A stretch of 64,000 bases of DNA, taken from contig NZ_JAILYN010000001.1 in assembly GCF_019795155.1 (NCBI RefSeq), forward strand, positions 159,373 through 223,372. The letters are read 5' to 3'. The translations under genes were made by a program, and so were the position numbers. Shown here in pieces: positions 11,029 through 19,407 of this stretch (its first letter is position 1; each line of letters begins with the position of its first letter). Source of the stretch: Marinobacterium arenosum. GTDB lineage: Bacteria > Pseudomonadota > Gammaproteobacteria > Pseudomonadales > Balneatricaceae. Under the pieces are notes generated by a model that saw only the letters and a list, made by a program, of their open reading frames with translations, did no database searches and had not been told where the DNA came from.

Positions 11029-12807
11029 TCAAAACAAATCTTCCGGCAGTTCCATGATGCTGCCGCTGCCAGCCTGGATAGAGGCCAGGTTTGCCTGCAC
11101 CCGCGGCAGCAGATGATCGCAGTAGAACCGCACGGTCGCCTGCTTGGCGTTCAGGAATTCCGTATCGCCCTGACCGGCATCCAGCTGCGCCTGCGCCTTC
11201 AGCGCTGATTTGCCCATCATCCAACCACCACAGAGGTAGCCGAACAGCATCATGAAGTTGACGCTGACGCTGCCGGCGGCGTCCCGATCGGCCGGCGCGT
11301 TGTCCAACAGCCACTGGCGGGCCTGCTGGCCGCCGGTCAGTGCGGTACGCAGTGCACCACCCAGCGCTGACAGCTGCTCGCTACCCTCCAGCGCAACCAC
11401 CGTCTGTTCGATCTCCGCCAGCAGCTCGGCCAGCAGCTCGCCGTTGTTCAGCAAGGTCTTACGGCCCACCAGGTCGAGCGCCTGGATGCCGGTGGTACCT
11501 TCATAGATGGTCAGGATACGGGCGTCGCGGTAGTGCTGGGCCGAGCCGGTCTCCTCAATGAAGCCCATGCCGCCGTGCACCTGGGTGCCCAGGTAGGTCA
11601 CCTCCTGCGCCAGTTCGGTCAGCCAGCCCTTGACGATCGGTGTCAGCAGCTCGACCCGCCCCTGATGTTTGGCGGCACTGGCCGCATCCTGAGCGTAATG
11701 ACTGCGATCGATCTCCGCCGCCGCCACGTAGGCCAGGCCGCGCATCGCTTCGATCGAGGCCTTCATCTGCATCAGCATGCGGCGAACGTCCGGATACTTG
11801 ATGATCGCGAAGCGGCTGCCGTCCCGATTGGTGCCCTGGATACGCTCCTTGGCGTATGCCACCGCCTGCTGATAGGAGCGCTCGGCGATCGCCAAGCCCT
11901 GCAGACCAACCCCCTGGCGGGCGTGGTTCATCATCGTGAACATGTAGGCCAACCCTTTATGGGGTTCGCCGACCAGGTAACCGACCGCGCCTTCGTTGTC
12001 GCCGAAGCTCATCACGCAGGTCGGGCTGCCGTGGATACCCAATTTGTGCTCCAACGACACGCAGTGAGCGTCGTTACGCACCGCCGGATTGCCGTTGTCA
12101 TCCAGCAGGAACTTCGGCACCACGAACAGCGAGATCCCCTTGACCCCGGCCGGCGCGTCCGGCAGGCGGGCCAGCACCAGGTGGACGATGTTGTCGGTCA
12201 TCTGGTGGTCACCCCAGGTGATGAAGATCTTCTGGCCGGTGATCAGATAGTGATCGCCGTTCGGCACCGCCCGGGTTTTCACCGCCGCCAGGTCGGAACC
12301 GGCATCCGGCTCGGTCAGGTTCATGGTGCCGGTCCAGGTGCCGCTGATCATGTTCGGCAGCCATGTCTGTTTCAATTCGTCGGAACCGTGATGAGCGATC
12401 GCCTCGATCGCGCCCTGGCCCAACAGCGGGCAGAGGGCGAAGGCCAGGTTGGACGACTGCCAGATCTCGTTGACCGCAGTACCCAGCAGGTTGGGCAGGT
12501 TCTGGCCGCCAAACTCTTCCGCGCAAGTGAGCGACGCCCAGCCGTTCTCCATGTACTGTGCATAGGCCTCGGCAAAGCCCGGCGTCTGCTCGACGCCCTG
12601 CTCGCCCAGCTTGGCGCCCTGGGTGTCGCCCACCACGTTCAGTGGCGCCAGCACCTCGCTGCCCAGCTTGCCCGCTTCGGTGAGGATCACCGAGGCCAGT
12701 TCGGCGTTGACCTCGTCGAGGCCGGCATCACTACACAGTTGGTCGAACTCGACCAGTTCGTTGATGACAAACTCGGCATCGCGGTACGGATGGATATAGT
12801 CGCTCAT
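11029..12807 (-). CDS. Acyl-CoA dehydrogenase (about 590-residue type with C-terminal extension)
   Basis: This flavoenzyme catalyses the first step of beta-oxidation, making trans-2-enoyl-CoA and passing electrons to ETF. The protein is 592 residues, longer than the 380-residue core because of an N-terminal helical segment and a C-terminal dehydrogenase-like domain, as in the large acyl-CoA dehydrogenases of Pseudomonas. The core signatures are MNLTEPDAGSDLAAV, ITGQKIFITWGDH and the FAD-contact VHGGMGFIEE with the nearby ILTIYEGTTGIQ, which carries the usual catalytic-base Glu position. It follows fadB by 119 bases on the same strand and precedes ETF-QO, forming an acyl-CoA to quinone route. 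Chain-length preference is not predictable. Confidence 0.92.
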   Translation of the reverse strand: MSDYIHPYRDAEFVINELVEFDQLCSDAGLDEVNAELASVILTEAGKLGSEVLAPLNVVGDTQGAKLGEQGVEQTPGFAEAYAQYMENGWASLTCAEEFGGQNLPNLLGTAVNEIWQSSNLAFALCPLLGQGAIEAIAHHGSDELKQTWLPNMISGTWTGTMNLTEPDAGSDLAAVKTRAVPNGDHYLITGQKIFITWGDHQMTDNIVHLVLARLPDAPAGVKGISLFVVPKFLLDDNGNPAVRNDAHCVSLEHKLGIHGSPTCVMSFGDNEGAVGYLVGEPHKGLAYMFTMMNHARQGVGLQGLAIAERSYQQAVAYAKERIQGTNRDGSRFAIIKYPDVRRMLMQMKASIEAMRGLAYVAAAEIDRSHYAQDAASAAKHQGRVELLTPIVKGWLTELAQEVTYLGTQVHGGMGFIEETGSAQHYRDARILTIYEGTTGIQALDLVGRKTLLNNGELLAELLAEIEQTVVALEGSEQLSALGGALRTALTGGQQARQWLLDNAPADRDAAGSVSVNFMMLFGYLCGGWMMGKSALKAQAQLDAGQGDTEFLNAKQATVRFYCDHLLPRVQANLASIQAGSGSIMELPEDLF

Positions 12808-12926
12808 GGGATTGGTTCCTCCGGCCCTGCTATCGCAGGCTCTCGTTATTCTGTTTACCGGCGGCGCCCTGCTGGCGCGCCGGCCTCAACCGTTGTCTTT
12901 TTCGTTATTCAGTTCATTTGCCGTGA

Positions 12927-15068
12927 TCAGCCGTAAAAGGGACGTTGTTCCGCCTGGCGGACCTTGAAGCCTTCGGTCAGTCGGTACAGTTCGCCCTGTG
13001 CGGCATTGGCCTCTACCCGGGCGGCGAATTCATCCAGCCCCAGGGTGTCGATATAGCGCAGCGCGCCGCCACGGAAGCGCGGGAAACCAAGCCCCAGGAT
13101 CAACCCCATATCCACCTCGGCTGCGGTTTCGACGATGCCGTCTTCCAGGCAACGCACCGCCTCCAGGCACATCGGGATCATCATCCGGTCAATGATCTGC
13201 TGATCGGTCAGCTCGACCACCTCGCCAGCGCGTTCGGCGATCAGTTCACGCACCTGGCCGGACGGCTCCTTGAAGCGGCGGCCATGGTCATCGACGCCGT
13301 AGTCGTAGAAGCCTCGGCCGTTCTTCTGGCCCAACCGTTCGTTGGCCAGCAGCGCTTCGATGATGGGTTCAGCGTCATGACCCATCCGCTGCGGGAAACC
13401 GACCTGCATCACATTGTCGGCGTGCACCATGGTGTCCAGCCCGATCACGTCGGCCAGGTAGGCTGGCCCCATCGGCCAGCCGAACTGCTCCATCACCCGG
13501 TCGATGCGCTGGAAATCCACGCCATCCATTAGCAACCGGTTGAAGCCGTTGAAGTACGGGAACAGGATCCGGTTGACCAGGAAGCCCGGACAGTCGTTGA
13601 CCACGATCGGCATCTTGCCCATGGCGCTGGCATAGGCAACGGTCCTGGCAATGGTGGCATCACTGGACTGTCTACCGCGGATCACCTCCACCAACGGCAT
13701 CAGGTGAACCGGGTTGAAGAAGTGCATGCCGCAGAACTGTTCCGGGCGTTGCACGCTCTCGGCCAGGCTATCAATGGAGATAGTGGAGGTGTTGGACGCC
13801 AGTACCGCGTCGGCCGACAGTTCGCGCTCCACTTCGGCCAATACCGAGGCCTTAATCGCTTCGTTCTCAACTACCGCTTCGACCACCAGATCGACCTCGC
13901 CAAAACCGCTGTAATCCAGCGTCGGCTTGATCGCATCCATCACCTGAGCCTTGCCCTGCTCGCTCAAACGGCCTTTTTCTATCTGCCGGTCGAGCAGCTT
14001 GGCAGCGGTTTTACCGCCCAGCGCCAGCGCTTCGTCGCGAATATCCTTCATCAGGATCGGCGTGCCGGTGGAAGCCGACTGGAAGGCCACGCCGCCGCCC
14101 ATGATGCCGGCGCCCAGCACCGCCGCCTGCTTCACCGGCGCCGCCTGCTGGCTCCAGCGCTTGGAAGTCTTCTTCAGCAGCTGGTCGTTCATGAACAGGC
14201 CGATCAGGCTGGCGGCGACAGCGCTCTTGGCCAGCGTGACGATGCAATCGGCTTCCAGCTCCAGCGCCTGCTGGAACGGCAACGTGGCATGGGACATCAC
14301 CAGCTCCAGGATGGCGCCCGCAGCCGGGTAGTTCGGGTCCAGCTTGGTACTCAACCGGTTGAGCAGTTCAGTACGCTCATTGCGGGCGCTGAAGCTGTCC
14401 GCCAACGGCTGCTGCTTACGGGCACCGTTGTCGGTGTAGCTGGCCTCGCCGCTAACCGCGTCCTGCAGCAACTGCAACGCCTCGCTACGCAGCTCGGCGC
14501 TGCCGACGACCCGGTCGACGGCACCCAGTTGCTGTGCTTTCAGCGCTTTCTGCGGCTTGCCGGAAAGCATCCACTCCAGCGCCGCCTCGGCGCCGATCAA
14601 CCGGCTCAGCCGCACGGTGCCGCCCCAGCCCGGACAGATCCCCAGGTTGACCTCCGGCAGGCCCACCTTGCTGTCGGTCGCCGCCAGCCGGAAATCGGCC
14701 GCCAATGCCAGCTCGAAGCCGCCGCCAAGCGCCATGCCGTTGATCGCCGCAACCGTCGGACAGGGCAGCTCCTCCAGGGCACAGAACAGCTGGTGAGTGC
14801 GCATCACCCAGGCCTTCAGTTCGCTATCGCTGAGCGAGAAGTTGCGCTGAAACTCGGTGATATCGGCGCCGACCACGAAGGCCGGCTTGGCACTGCTGAT
14901 CAACAGGCCGCGCAGCTGATCCTGGTTCTGCAGCAGTTCGACCGCTTCGGCCAGTTCGGCCAGCGTCTGGTCGTTCAGCGTATTGACCGACTGGTCCTGG
15001 TTATCCAGCACCAGTTCAACCAGCCCCTCATCCAGGGCGTTCAGGCGGATAGTCTGTCCGGCGTACAT
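12927..15068 (-). CDS. fadB: Multifunctional fatty acid oxidation protein FadB (enoyl-CoA hydratase / 3-hydroxyacyl-CoA dehydrogenase)
   Basis: This cytosolic enzyme hydrates enoyl-CoA and oxidises 3-hydroxyacyl-CoA with NAD+. The protein is 713 residues, matching the Pseudomonas alpha subunit. The N-terminal crotonase part shows VVGADITEF, NGMALGGGFELALA and LPEVNLGICPGWGG with the two catalytic Glu positions. The dehydrogenase part shows the NAD motif AAVLGAGIMGGG and FNPVHLMPLVEV. The start is ATG 15068 with GAGGA about seven bases upstream; the frame extends to 15131 without a ribosome site. It follows the thiolase gene after a 198-base gap containing a 14-base perfect palindrome (15167-15180). 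Confidence 0.95.
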   Translation of the reverse strand: MYAGQTIRLNALDEGLVELVLDNQDQSVNTLNDQTLAELAEAVELLQNQDQLRGLLISSAKPAFVVGADITEFQRNFSLSDSELKAWVMRTHQLFCALEELPCPTVAAINGMALGGGFELALAADFRLAATDSKVGLPEVNLGICPGWGGTVRLSRLIGAEAALEWMLSGKPQKALKAQQLGAVDRVVGSAELRSEALQLLQDAVSGEASYTDNGARKQQPLADSFSARNERTELLNRLSTKLDPNYPAAGAILELVMSHATLPFQQALELEADCIVTLAKSAVAASLIGLFMNDQLLKKTSKRWSQQAAPVKQAAVLGAGIMGGGVAFQSASTGTPILMKDIRDEALALGGKTAAKLLDRQIEKGRLSEQGKAQVMDAIKPTLDYSGFGEVDLVVEAVVENEAIKASVLAEVERELSADAVLASNTSTISIDSLAESVQRPEQFCGMHFFNPVHLMPLVEVIRGRQSSDATIARTVAYASAMGKMPIVVNDCPGFLVNRILFPYFNGFNRLLMDGVDFQRIDRVMEQFGWPMGPAYLADVIGLDTMVHADNVMQVGFPQRMGHDAEPIIEALLANERLGQKNGRGFYDYGVDDHGRRFKEPSGQVRELIAERAGEVVELTDQQIIDRMMIPMCLEAVRCLEDGIVETAAEVDMGLILGLGFPRFRGGALRYIDTLGLDEFAARVEANAAQGELYRLTEGFKVRQAEQRPFYG

Positions 15069-15166
15069 CGTTACTTCCTCGAAACAGGTCCGATTCGCCT
15101 TTATCGGCAACTCAATGGCAGCGAAATCCATAAAAAAGGTAAAAGGGGGCCCACCCTGGCCCGAAT

Positions 15167-15180
15167 GGACCCGCGGGTCC
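15167..15180. other. Perfect 14-base palindrome upstream of fadB
   Basis: GGACCCGCGGGTCC is fully self-complementary and lies about 100 bases upstream of the fadB start, in the gap after the thiolase gene. It could form a hairpin that tunes read-through from thiolase to fadB, or act as a dyad operator. There is no T-tract beside it. Confidence 0.4.
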
Positions 15181-15266
15181 TACCAGAGTGCAAGCAAATC
15201 AAACGAAAAATTGGCAGCGGGACAGGCGGTGAAACGGCTCACCCCTGCCCCATCGATTAGCGAGGC

Positions 15267-16451
15267 TTAGGCGCGCTCGAACAGCGCCGCAATCCCCTGG
15301 CCGCCACCGATACAGAGGCTGACCATCGCATAGCGGCCATTGACGCGGTTCAGTTCGTGCAGCGCCTTGACGGTGACGACCGCGCCGGTGGCACCGATCG
15401 GGTGGCCCAGCGAGATACCGCTGCCGTTCGGGTTCAGCCGCGCCTGCGGCAACTCCAGCTGCTGCGCCACCGCCAGTGCCTGGGCGGCGAAAGCTTCGTT
15501 GACCTCGTAGACGTCGATATCGTTGACGCCCAGGCCGTTGCGCTCGAGAATCTGGCGGATCGCCGGCACCGGGCCGATCCCCATGTATTTCGGATCAACC
15601 CCCACCACCGAGTAATCGACCAGCCGGGCCAGCACCGGGCGACCTTCCGCCTCGGCCTTCTCGCGGTCCATCATCAGCAGGGCCGCCGCGGCGTCATTCA
15701 GCCCGGAGGCGTTGCCGGCGGTGACGGTGCCATCTTTCTTAAACACCGGCTTCAGCTTGGCCATATCCTCCGGCGTGCAGTCGAAGCGGACATGCTCGTC
15801 GGTATCGAACAGGGTGACGCCCTTACGGCTTTTCAACTCCACTGGCAGGATCTGTTCCTTGAAATGGCCCTGTTCGATCGCCCGCTGCGCGCGGTTGTGG
15901 CTCTCGGTGGCCAGCGCATCCTGCTGTTCGCGGCTGATGCCATATTTTTCGGCGACATTCTCGGCGGTCACCCCCATATGGATATGGTTGAACGGGCAGT
16001 GCAGCGCGCCGACCATCGGATCGACCATCGCACCGTCGCCCATCCGCTGACCGAAACGGGCGGTCGGCAGCCAGTAAGGCGAGCGGCTCATCGACTCGGC
16101 ACCACCGGCCACCACGGTATCGCAGATACCCAGCTCGATCTGCTGGGCGGCGCTCACCAGCGCCTGCAGACCGGAGCCGCACAGCCGGTTGACGGTCAAC
16201 GCCGGGGTTTCCTGCGGCAAACCGCCATTAATGGCAGCGACCCGGCCCAGGTACATGTCGGCTGGCTCGGTGTGGATCACGTTGCCGAAAACGCTGTGAC
16301 CGACGCTTTCCGGCGTCACGCCGGCACGTTTCACCGCCTCGGCCACCAGCATGCCGGCCAGCGCGCCCGGCGCATATCCTTTCAGGCTGCCGCCGTAACC
16401 GCCAATCGCTGTACGTACACCACTGACGACTACCACTTCACGTTTCTGCAT
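15267..16451 (-). CDS. Acetyl-CoA C-acyltransferase (3-ketoacyl-CoA thiolase, BktB/FadA type)
   Basis: This 394-residue thiolase cleaves 3-ketoacyl-CoA to acetyl-CoA and a shortened acyl-CoA, or runs in reverse. The catalytic triad is intact: nucleophile Cys91 (NRLCGSGLQA), His350 (GHPIGATG) and Cys380 (SLCIGGGQG). From memory the sequence resembles Cupriavidus BktB more than E. coli FadA, for example in TEPADMYLGRVAAINGG and FNHIHMGVTAENVAEKYGIS. It is the first gene of the minus-strand fad block, unlike the fadB-fadA order of E. coli. Because phaEC lie in the same window, a role in supplying PHA precursors is conceivable, but the location points to beta-oxidation. Confidence 0.92.
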   Translation of the reverse strand: MQKREVVVVSGVRTAIGGYGGSLKGYAPGALAGMLVAEAVKRAGVTPESVGHSVFGNVIHTEPADMYLGRVAAINGGLPQETPALTVNRLCGSGLQALVSAAQQIELGICDTVVAGGAESMSRSPYWLPTARFGQRMGDGAMVDPMVGALHCPFNHIHMGVTAENVAEKYGISREQQDALATESHNRAQRAIEQGHFKEQILPVELKSRKGVTLFDTDEHVRFDCTPEDMAKLKPVFKKDGTVTAGNASGLNDAAAALLMMDREKAEAEGRPVLARLVDYSVVGVDPKYMGIGPVPAIRQILERNGLGVNDIDVYEVNEAFAAQALAVAQQLELPQARLNPNGSGISLGHPIGATGAVVTVKALHELNRVNGRYAMVSLCIGGGQGIAALFERA

Positions 16452-16993
16452 CGGATCTCTCCTCTCTGGTCGGGCGGCAGCCGGTGCCGGCCCCGGGTAT
16501 TCTTTTTATGTTGTCTGCCCGCTGCTTTGCCTGCGTCTACCGCTTTGCAGCAGTCGGGTATAAAGCAATCTAGCCAGCTCAGTTAGTGTTCTTAGTTTGG
16601 CTTTCACTGGCTTTGCCAACAATGACCGAAACCGCCGATTAATTAACATAAGAGGACAGCCCACATAGGACAGGACGCTTAAAATGACCGTCTTCGGCGA
16701 TCTCCCATCACCACCTAGTCATATGTGGACAGCCTAAACAATCGAGCCACTTACGGCGTTTTGGTGTATTCACTCGAAATACAGCAGAGTCTAGCGGTGG
16801 CTATCAGCCACCGCATCGCACAAAAAGACTAGAACCGAGGGCCCCCAAAGACATTTCAGACCCGCTGCCGATCTTTGCCACCGGCGCCCCAACGGTCAAC
16901 GCAGAAACTTCACTCCGGCTCGCCTGTCTGAACTCTTAACCGAAGCTGAACTGTCGGCTGATGCCGGCGCCCCGAGAGACAGGCACCTGACCT
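16452..16993. other. Divergent intergenic region between the thiolase operon and tatT
   Basis: No gene is supported in these 542 bases. There is a 9-bp hairpin (16794-16802 with 16806-16814) and three operator-like strings: GGACAG at 16654 and 16728 and TTACGGC at 16751. These resemble strings upstream of the SNF transporter at 7598-7645. The thiolase-fad promoter and a promoter for the TRAP genes must both lie here. Confidence 0.5.
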
Positions 16994-17842
16994 ATGCGCC
17001 ACCTCGCCCTGCTGCTTTTGGTAGGCATTCTTGTTGCGGGTTGTTCCTCCATGGTTTCACGCCAGACAAGCCGGCTGGCGGAGAACCTTGCGGCGGCAAT
17101 CGAGGATAACAACGACCCGGAAACCGTGCGGGCCGGCGCCCCCGCCTACCTGATCATGATTGACGGCCTGATCCATGGCGAACCGCAAAACGAGGCGCTG
17201 TTGCGGGCCGGCGCCAATATCTACAGCGCTTACGCCAATGTCTTCATCACCTCCCCCCTGCGCCGCCAGCGGCTGACCGACACCGCTATGCGTTACGCCG
17301 AGCGGGCACTCTGTCTGCGCGAGGCCAGCCTGTGCCAGGCCCGTCAGATCCGTTTTCAGGAATACCAGCGTCGACTGGATGGACTGCGACCGGACAGCGT
17401 GGCGAGTCTCTATACCCTGGCGGTGAGCTGGGCCGGCTGGATACAGGCACGCCGTTCAGACTGGCAGGCGATGGCACAGCTGCCGCAAGTGGAGGTCTCG
17501 CTGAAACGGGTGCTGGAGTTGAATGAGCGCCATCGCCAAGGTGGAGCCCATCTCTATCTGGGGGCCCTTAATGCGCTACGCCCCCAGGCGTTGGGTGGCA
17601 ATCCGGAGATCAGCCGGTTTCACTTTGAGCGGGCCATCCGGTTATCCGGCGGACACAACCTGATGGCCAAGGTGATGTTCGCCAAGGGCTACGCCCGGCT
17701 GGTGTTCAACCGGACACTGCACGACCGGCTGCTGACCGAGGTACTGCAAAGCGATCCGACCAGCGAAGGCTTTACCTTGATGAATATCCTCGCCCAGCAG
17801 CAGGCCAAGGCACTGCTGGCCGAATCGGACGAATATTTTTAG
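16994..17842 (+). CDS. TRAP transporter TatT component family lipoprotein
   Basis: The protein is 282 residues with a lipoprotein signal peptide: a hydrophobic segment followed by the lipobox LVAGC with Cys17. The rest is alpha-helical and TPR-like (YSAYANVFI, RYAERALCLREA, HLYLGALNALRPQALGG, GHNLMAKVMFAKGYAR). These are features of TatT, a periplasmic trimer known in Treponema to associate with the TRAP solute-binding protein and thought to help deliver lipophilic ligands. It lies 59 bases upstream of dctP on the same strand, as expected. The ligand is unknown; its position next to the fad operon makes a fatty-acid-like ligand worth considering. Confidence 0.85.
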   Translation: MRHLALLLLVGILVAGCSSMVSRQTSRLAENLAAAIEDNNDPETVRAGAPAYLIMIDGLIHGEPQNEALLRAGANIYSAYANVFITSPLRRQRLTDTAMRYAERALCLREASLCQARQIRFQEYQRRLDGLRPDSVASLYTLAVSWAGWIQARRSDWQAMAQLPQVEVSLKRVLELNERHRQGGAHLYLGALNALRPQALGGNPEISRFHFERAIRLSGGHNLMAKVMFAKGYARLVFNRTLHDRLLTEVLQSDPTSEGFTLMNILAQQQAKALLAESDEYF

Positions 17843-17901
17843 CGCATAGCACCGATCGTCGTTTTTCGTCGGCGTTCAGTGCAACAGGAGGGCCCAAGCA
17901 T

Positions 17902-18924
17902 ATGACCAGGCTGCTCTCGATTCTGATAACGGCCCTGCTGCTGGTATCTGCTCCGGTCGGCGCCACCGTGTTCAAGATTGCCACCGTATCGCCGGACGGC
18001 TCCAGCTGGATGCAGAAGATGCGCCAGGGGGCCCGGGAGGTAGCCGAGCAGACAGAGGGGCGGGTTCAGTTTAAATTTTATCCGGGCGGCGTCATGGGGA
18101 GCGACGCGACGGTGTTGCGGAAGATCCGGCTGGGCCAGCTACAGGGCGGCGCGCTAACCGGCGGCAGCCTGGCCAGCTATGCCGGCGACAGCCAACTGTA
18201 CAACCTGCCGCTGCTGTTTCACGACTACGACGAAGTAGATTTTGTGCGTGCGCGGATGGATCCGCTCATCGCCCAGCAGCTGGAACAAGGCGGCTTTGTC
18301 ACCTTCGGCCTGGCCGAGGGCGGCCTGGCCTACCTGATGAGCGACAGCGCGGTGACCGGCGTGACTCAACTGAAGGATAAGAAGGTCTGGATGCCTGCCA
18401 CCGAGATCAGCTCGCAAAACACCGCCGATGCCTTCGAGCTGAACCCCATTCCATTGAGCATTGCCGATGTGCTACCCGGCCTGCAGACCGGCCTGATCGA
18501 TACGATCACCACCTCACCGATCGCCGCGATCGCACTGCAATGGCATACCCAGGTCAGCCATATCACCAACCTGCCGCTAAGCTACTTCTACGCGGTGCTG
18601 GCAATCGACAAAAAAGCGTTTGCCAGGCTCAGCGACCGGGATCAGCAGCAGGTACGTCAAGTCATGGAGCGGGTTTTCCACGATATCGATCGCCAGAACC
18701 GCAAGGATAACATCGGCGCCTTCAGGGCCCTGCAAGCACAAGGCATCAAGCTGAGCCAGCCCTCGCGGGCAGAGATAGTCGAATGGCGCCGGCGCGCCCA
18801 CCGAGCGATCACCCAACTGTTGCAGAGCGGTGAGCTGTCGCGCGATCTCTACCGGCAGCTGGCGAAACACCTCGATAACTTCCGCAACGGCGGCAAGGCG
18901 CAGGGTTCCGACCGTGTGGACTAA
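17902..18924 (+). CDS. TRAP transporter solute-binding protein DctP
   Basis: This is a periplasmic binding protein of 340 residues with a Sec signal peptide (about 21 residues, ending APVGA). The mature start FKIATVSPDGSSWMQKMRQGAREV and later GGVMGSDATVLRKIRLGQLQGG are typical of the DctP family. The family-conserved ligand Arg would be in the region around VRARM/KVWMPA. AGGAGG lies ten bases before the ATG. The stop overlaps the start of dctQ by 11 bases. The ligand cannot be told from the sequence; the TatT partner suggests a group of TRAP systems that is still poorly defined. Confidence 0.92.
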   Translation: MTRLLSILITALLLVSAPVGATVFKIATVSPDGSSWMQKMRQGAREVAEQTEGRVQFKFYPGGVMGSDATVLRKIRLGQLQGGALTGGSLASYAGDSQLYNLPLLFHDYDEVDFVRARMDPLIAQQLEQGGFVTFGLAEGGLAYLMSDSAVTGVTQLKDKKVWMPATEISSQNTADAFELNPIPLSIADVLPGLQTGLIDTITTSPIAAIALQWHTQVSHITNLPLSYFYAVLAIDKKAFARLSDRDQQQVRQVMERVFHDIDRQNRKDNIGAFRALQAQGIKLSQPSRAEIVEWRRRAHRAITQLLQSGELSRDLYRQLAKHLDNFRNGGKAQGSDRVD

Positions 18925-19407
18925 CCTGCAACGCGGCGCCGTCTGGCTGGAGAACGCCCTGCTGGCCGGCCTGTTGCTGACTGTGATTCTGGCCGCCAAC
19001 GGCCAGATATTGCTGCGCAACCTGCTCGAGTGGCCGATCACCCTTTGCTGCGCGTCACGGTGCTCTGGCTCGCCCTGCTCGGCGCTATGGCGGCAACCCG
19101 GCAACAGTCGCATATCGCCATCGACCTGCTGAGCCGGCAACTGCCGCTGGCCTGGTGCCTGGCTGCCGAGCGGGTGATCCATGCCTTCGCTGCCGGCATC
19201 TGCGTGCTGCTGAGCTGGTACAGCCTGCAGCTGGTGCTGATGGAGTACCAGGACGGGCTGATCGCATTCGCCCGGGTGCCGGTCTGGTTATGTCAGAGCA
19301 TCATGCCGCTGGCTTTTGCGGTGATGGCCTGGCGTTTCCTGCGGCAGAGCCTGTACGGTAGCCAAAAGCTGGACCACCTGGCACAAACCGGCGGGCCCCA
19401 GCCGTGA
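18914..19407 (+). pseudogene. TRAP transporter small permease DctQ, split by an apparent -1 frameshift
   Basis: The N-terminal part is read from GTG 18914 (VWTNLQRGAVWLENALLAG..., first helix, then ILLRNLLEW). The family motif and the remaining three helices (ADHPLLRVTVLWLALLGAM...) are only in the next frame, from about 19033 to the stop at 19407. One extra G in the TGGCC at 19031-19035 (making TGGGCC) would join them as ...LLEWADHPLLRV..., which matches the usual W-A-D of DctQ, and gives 164 residues, the normal length. The stop overlaps the dctM start (GTGA). Either the gene is recently broken or the read has a homopolymer error; intact overlapping neighbours favour an error or a very recent mutation. 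Confidence 0.8.
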
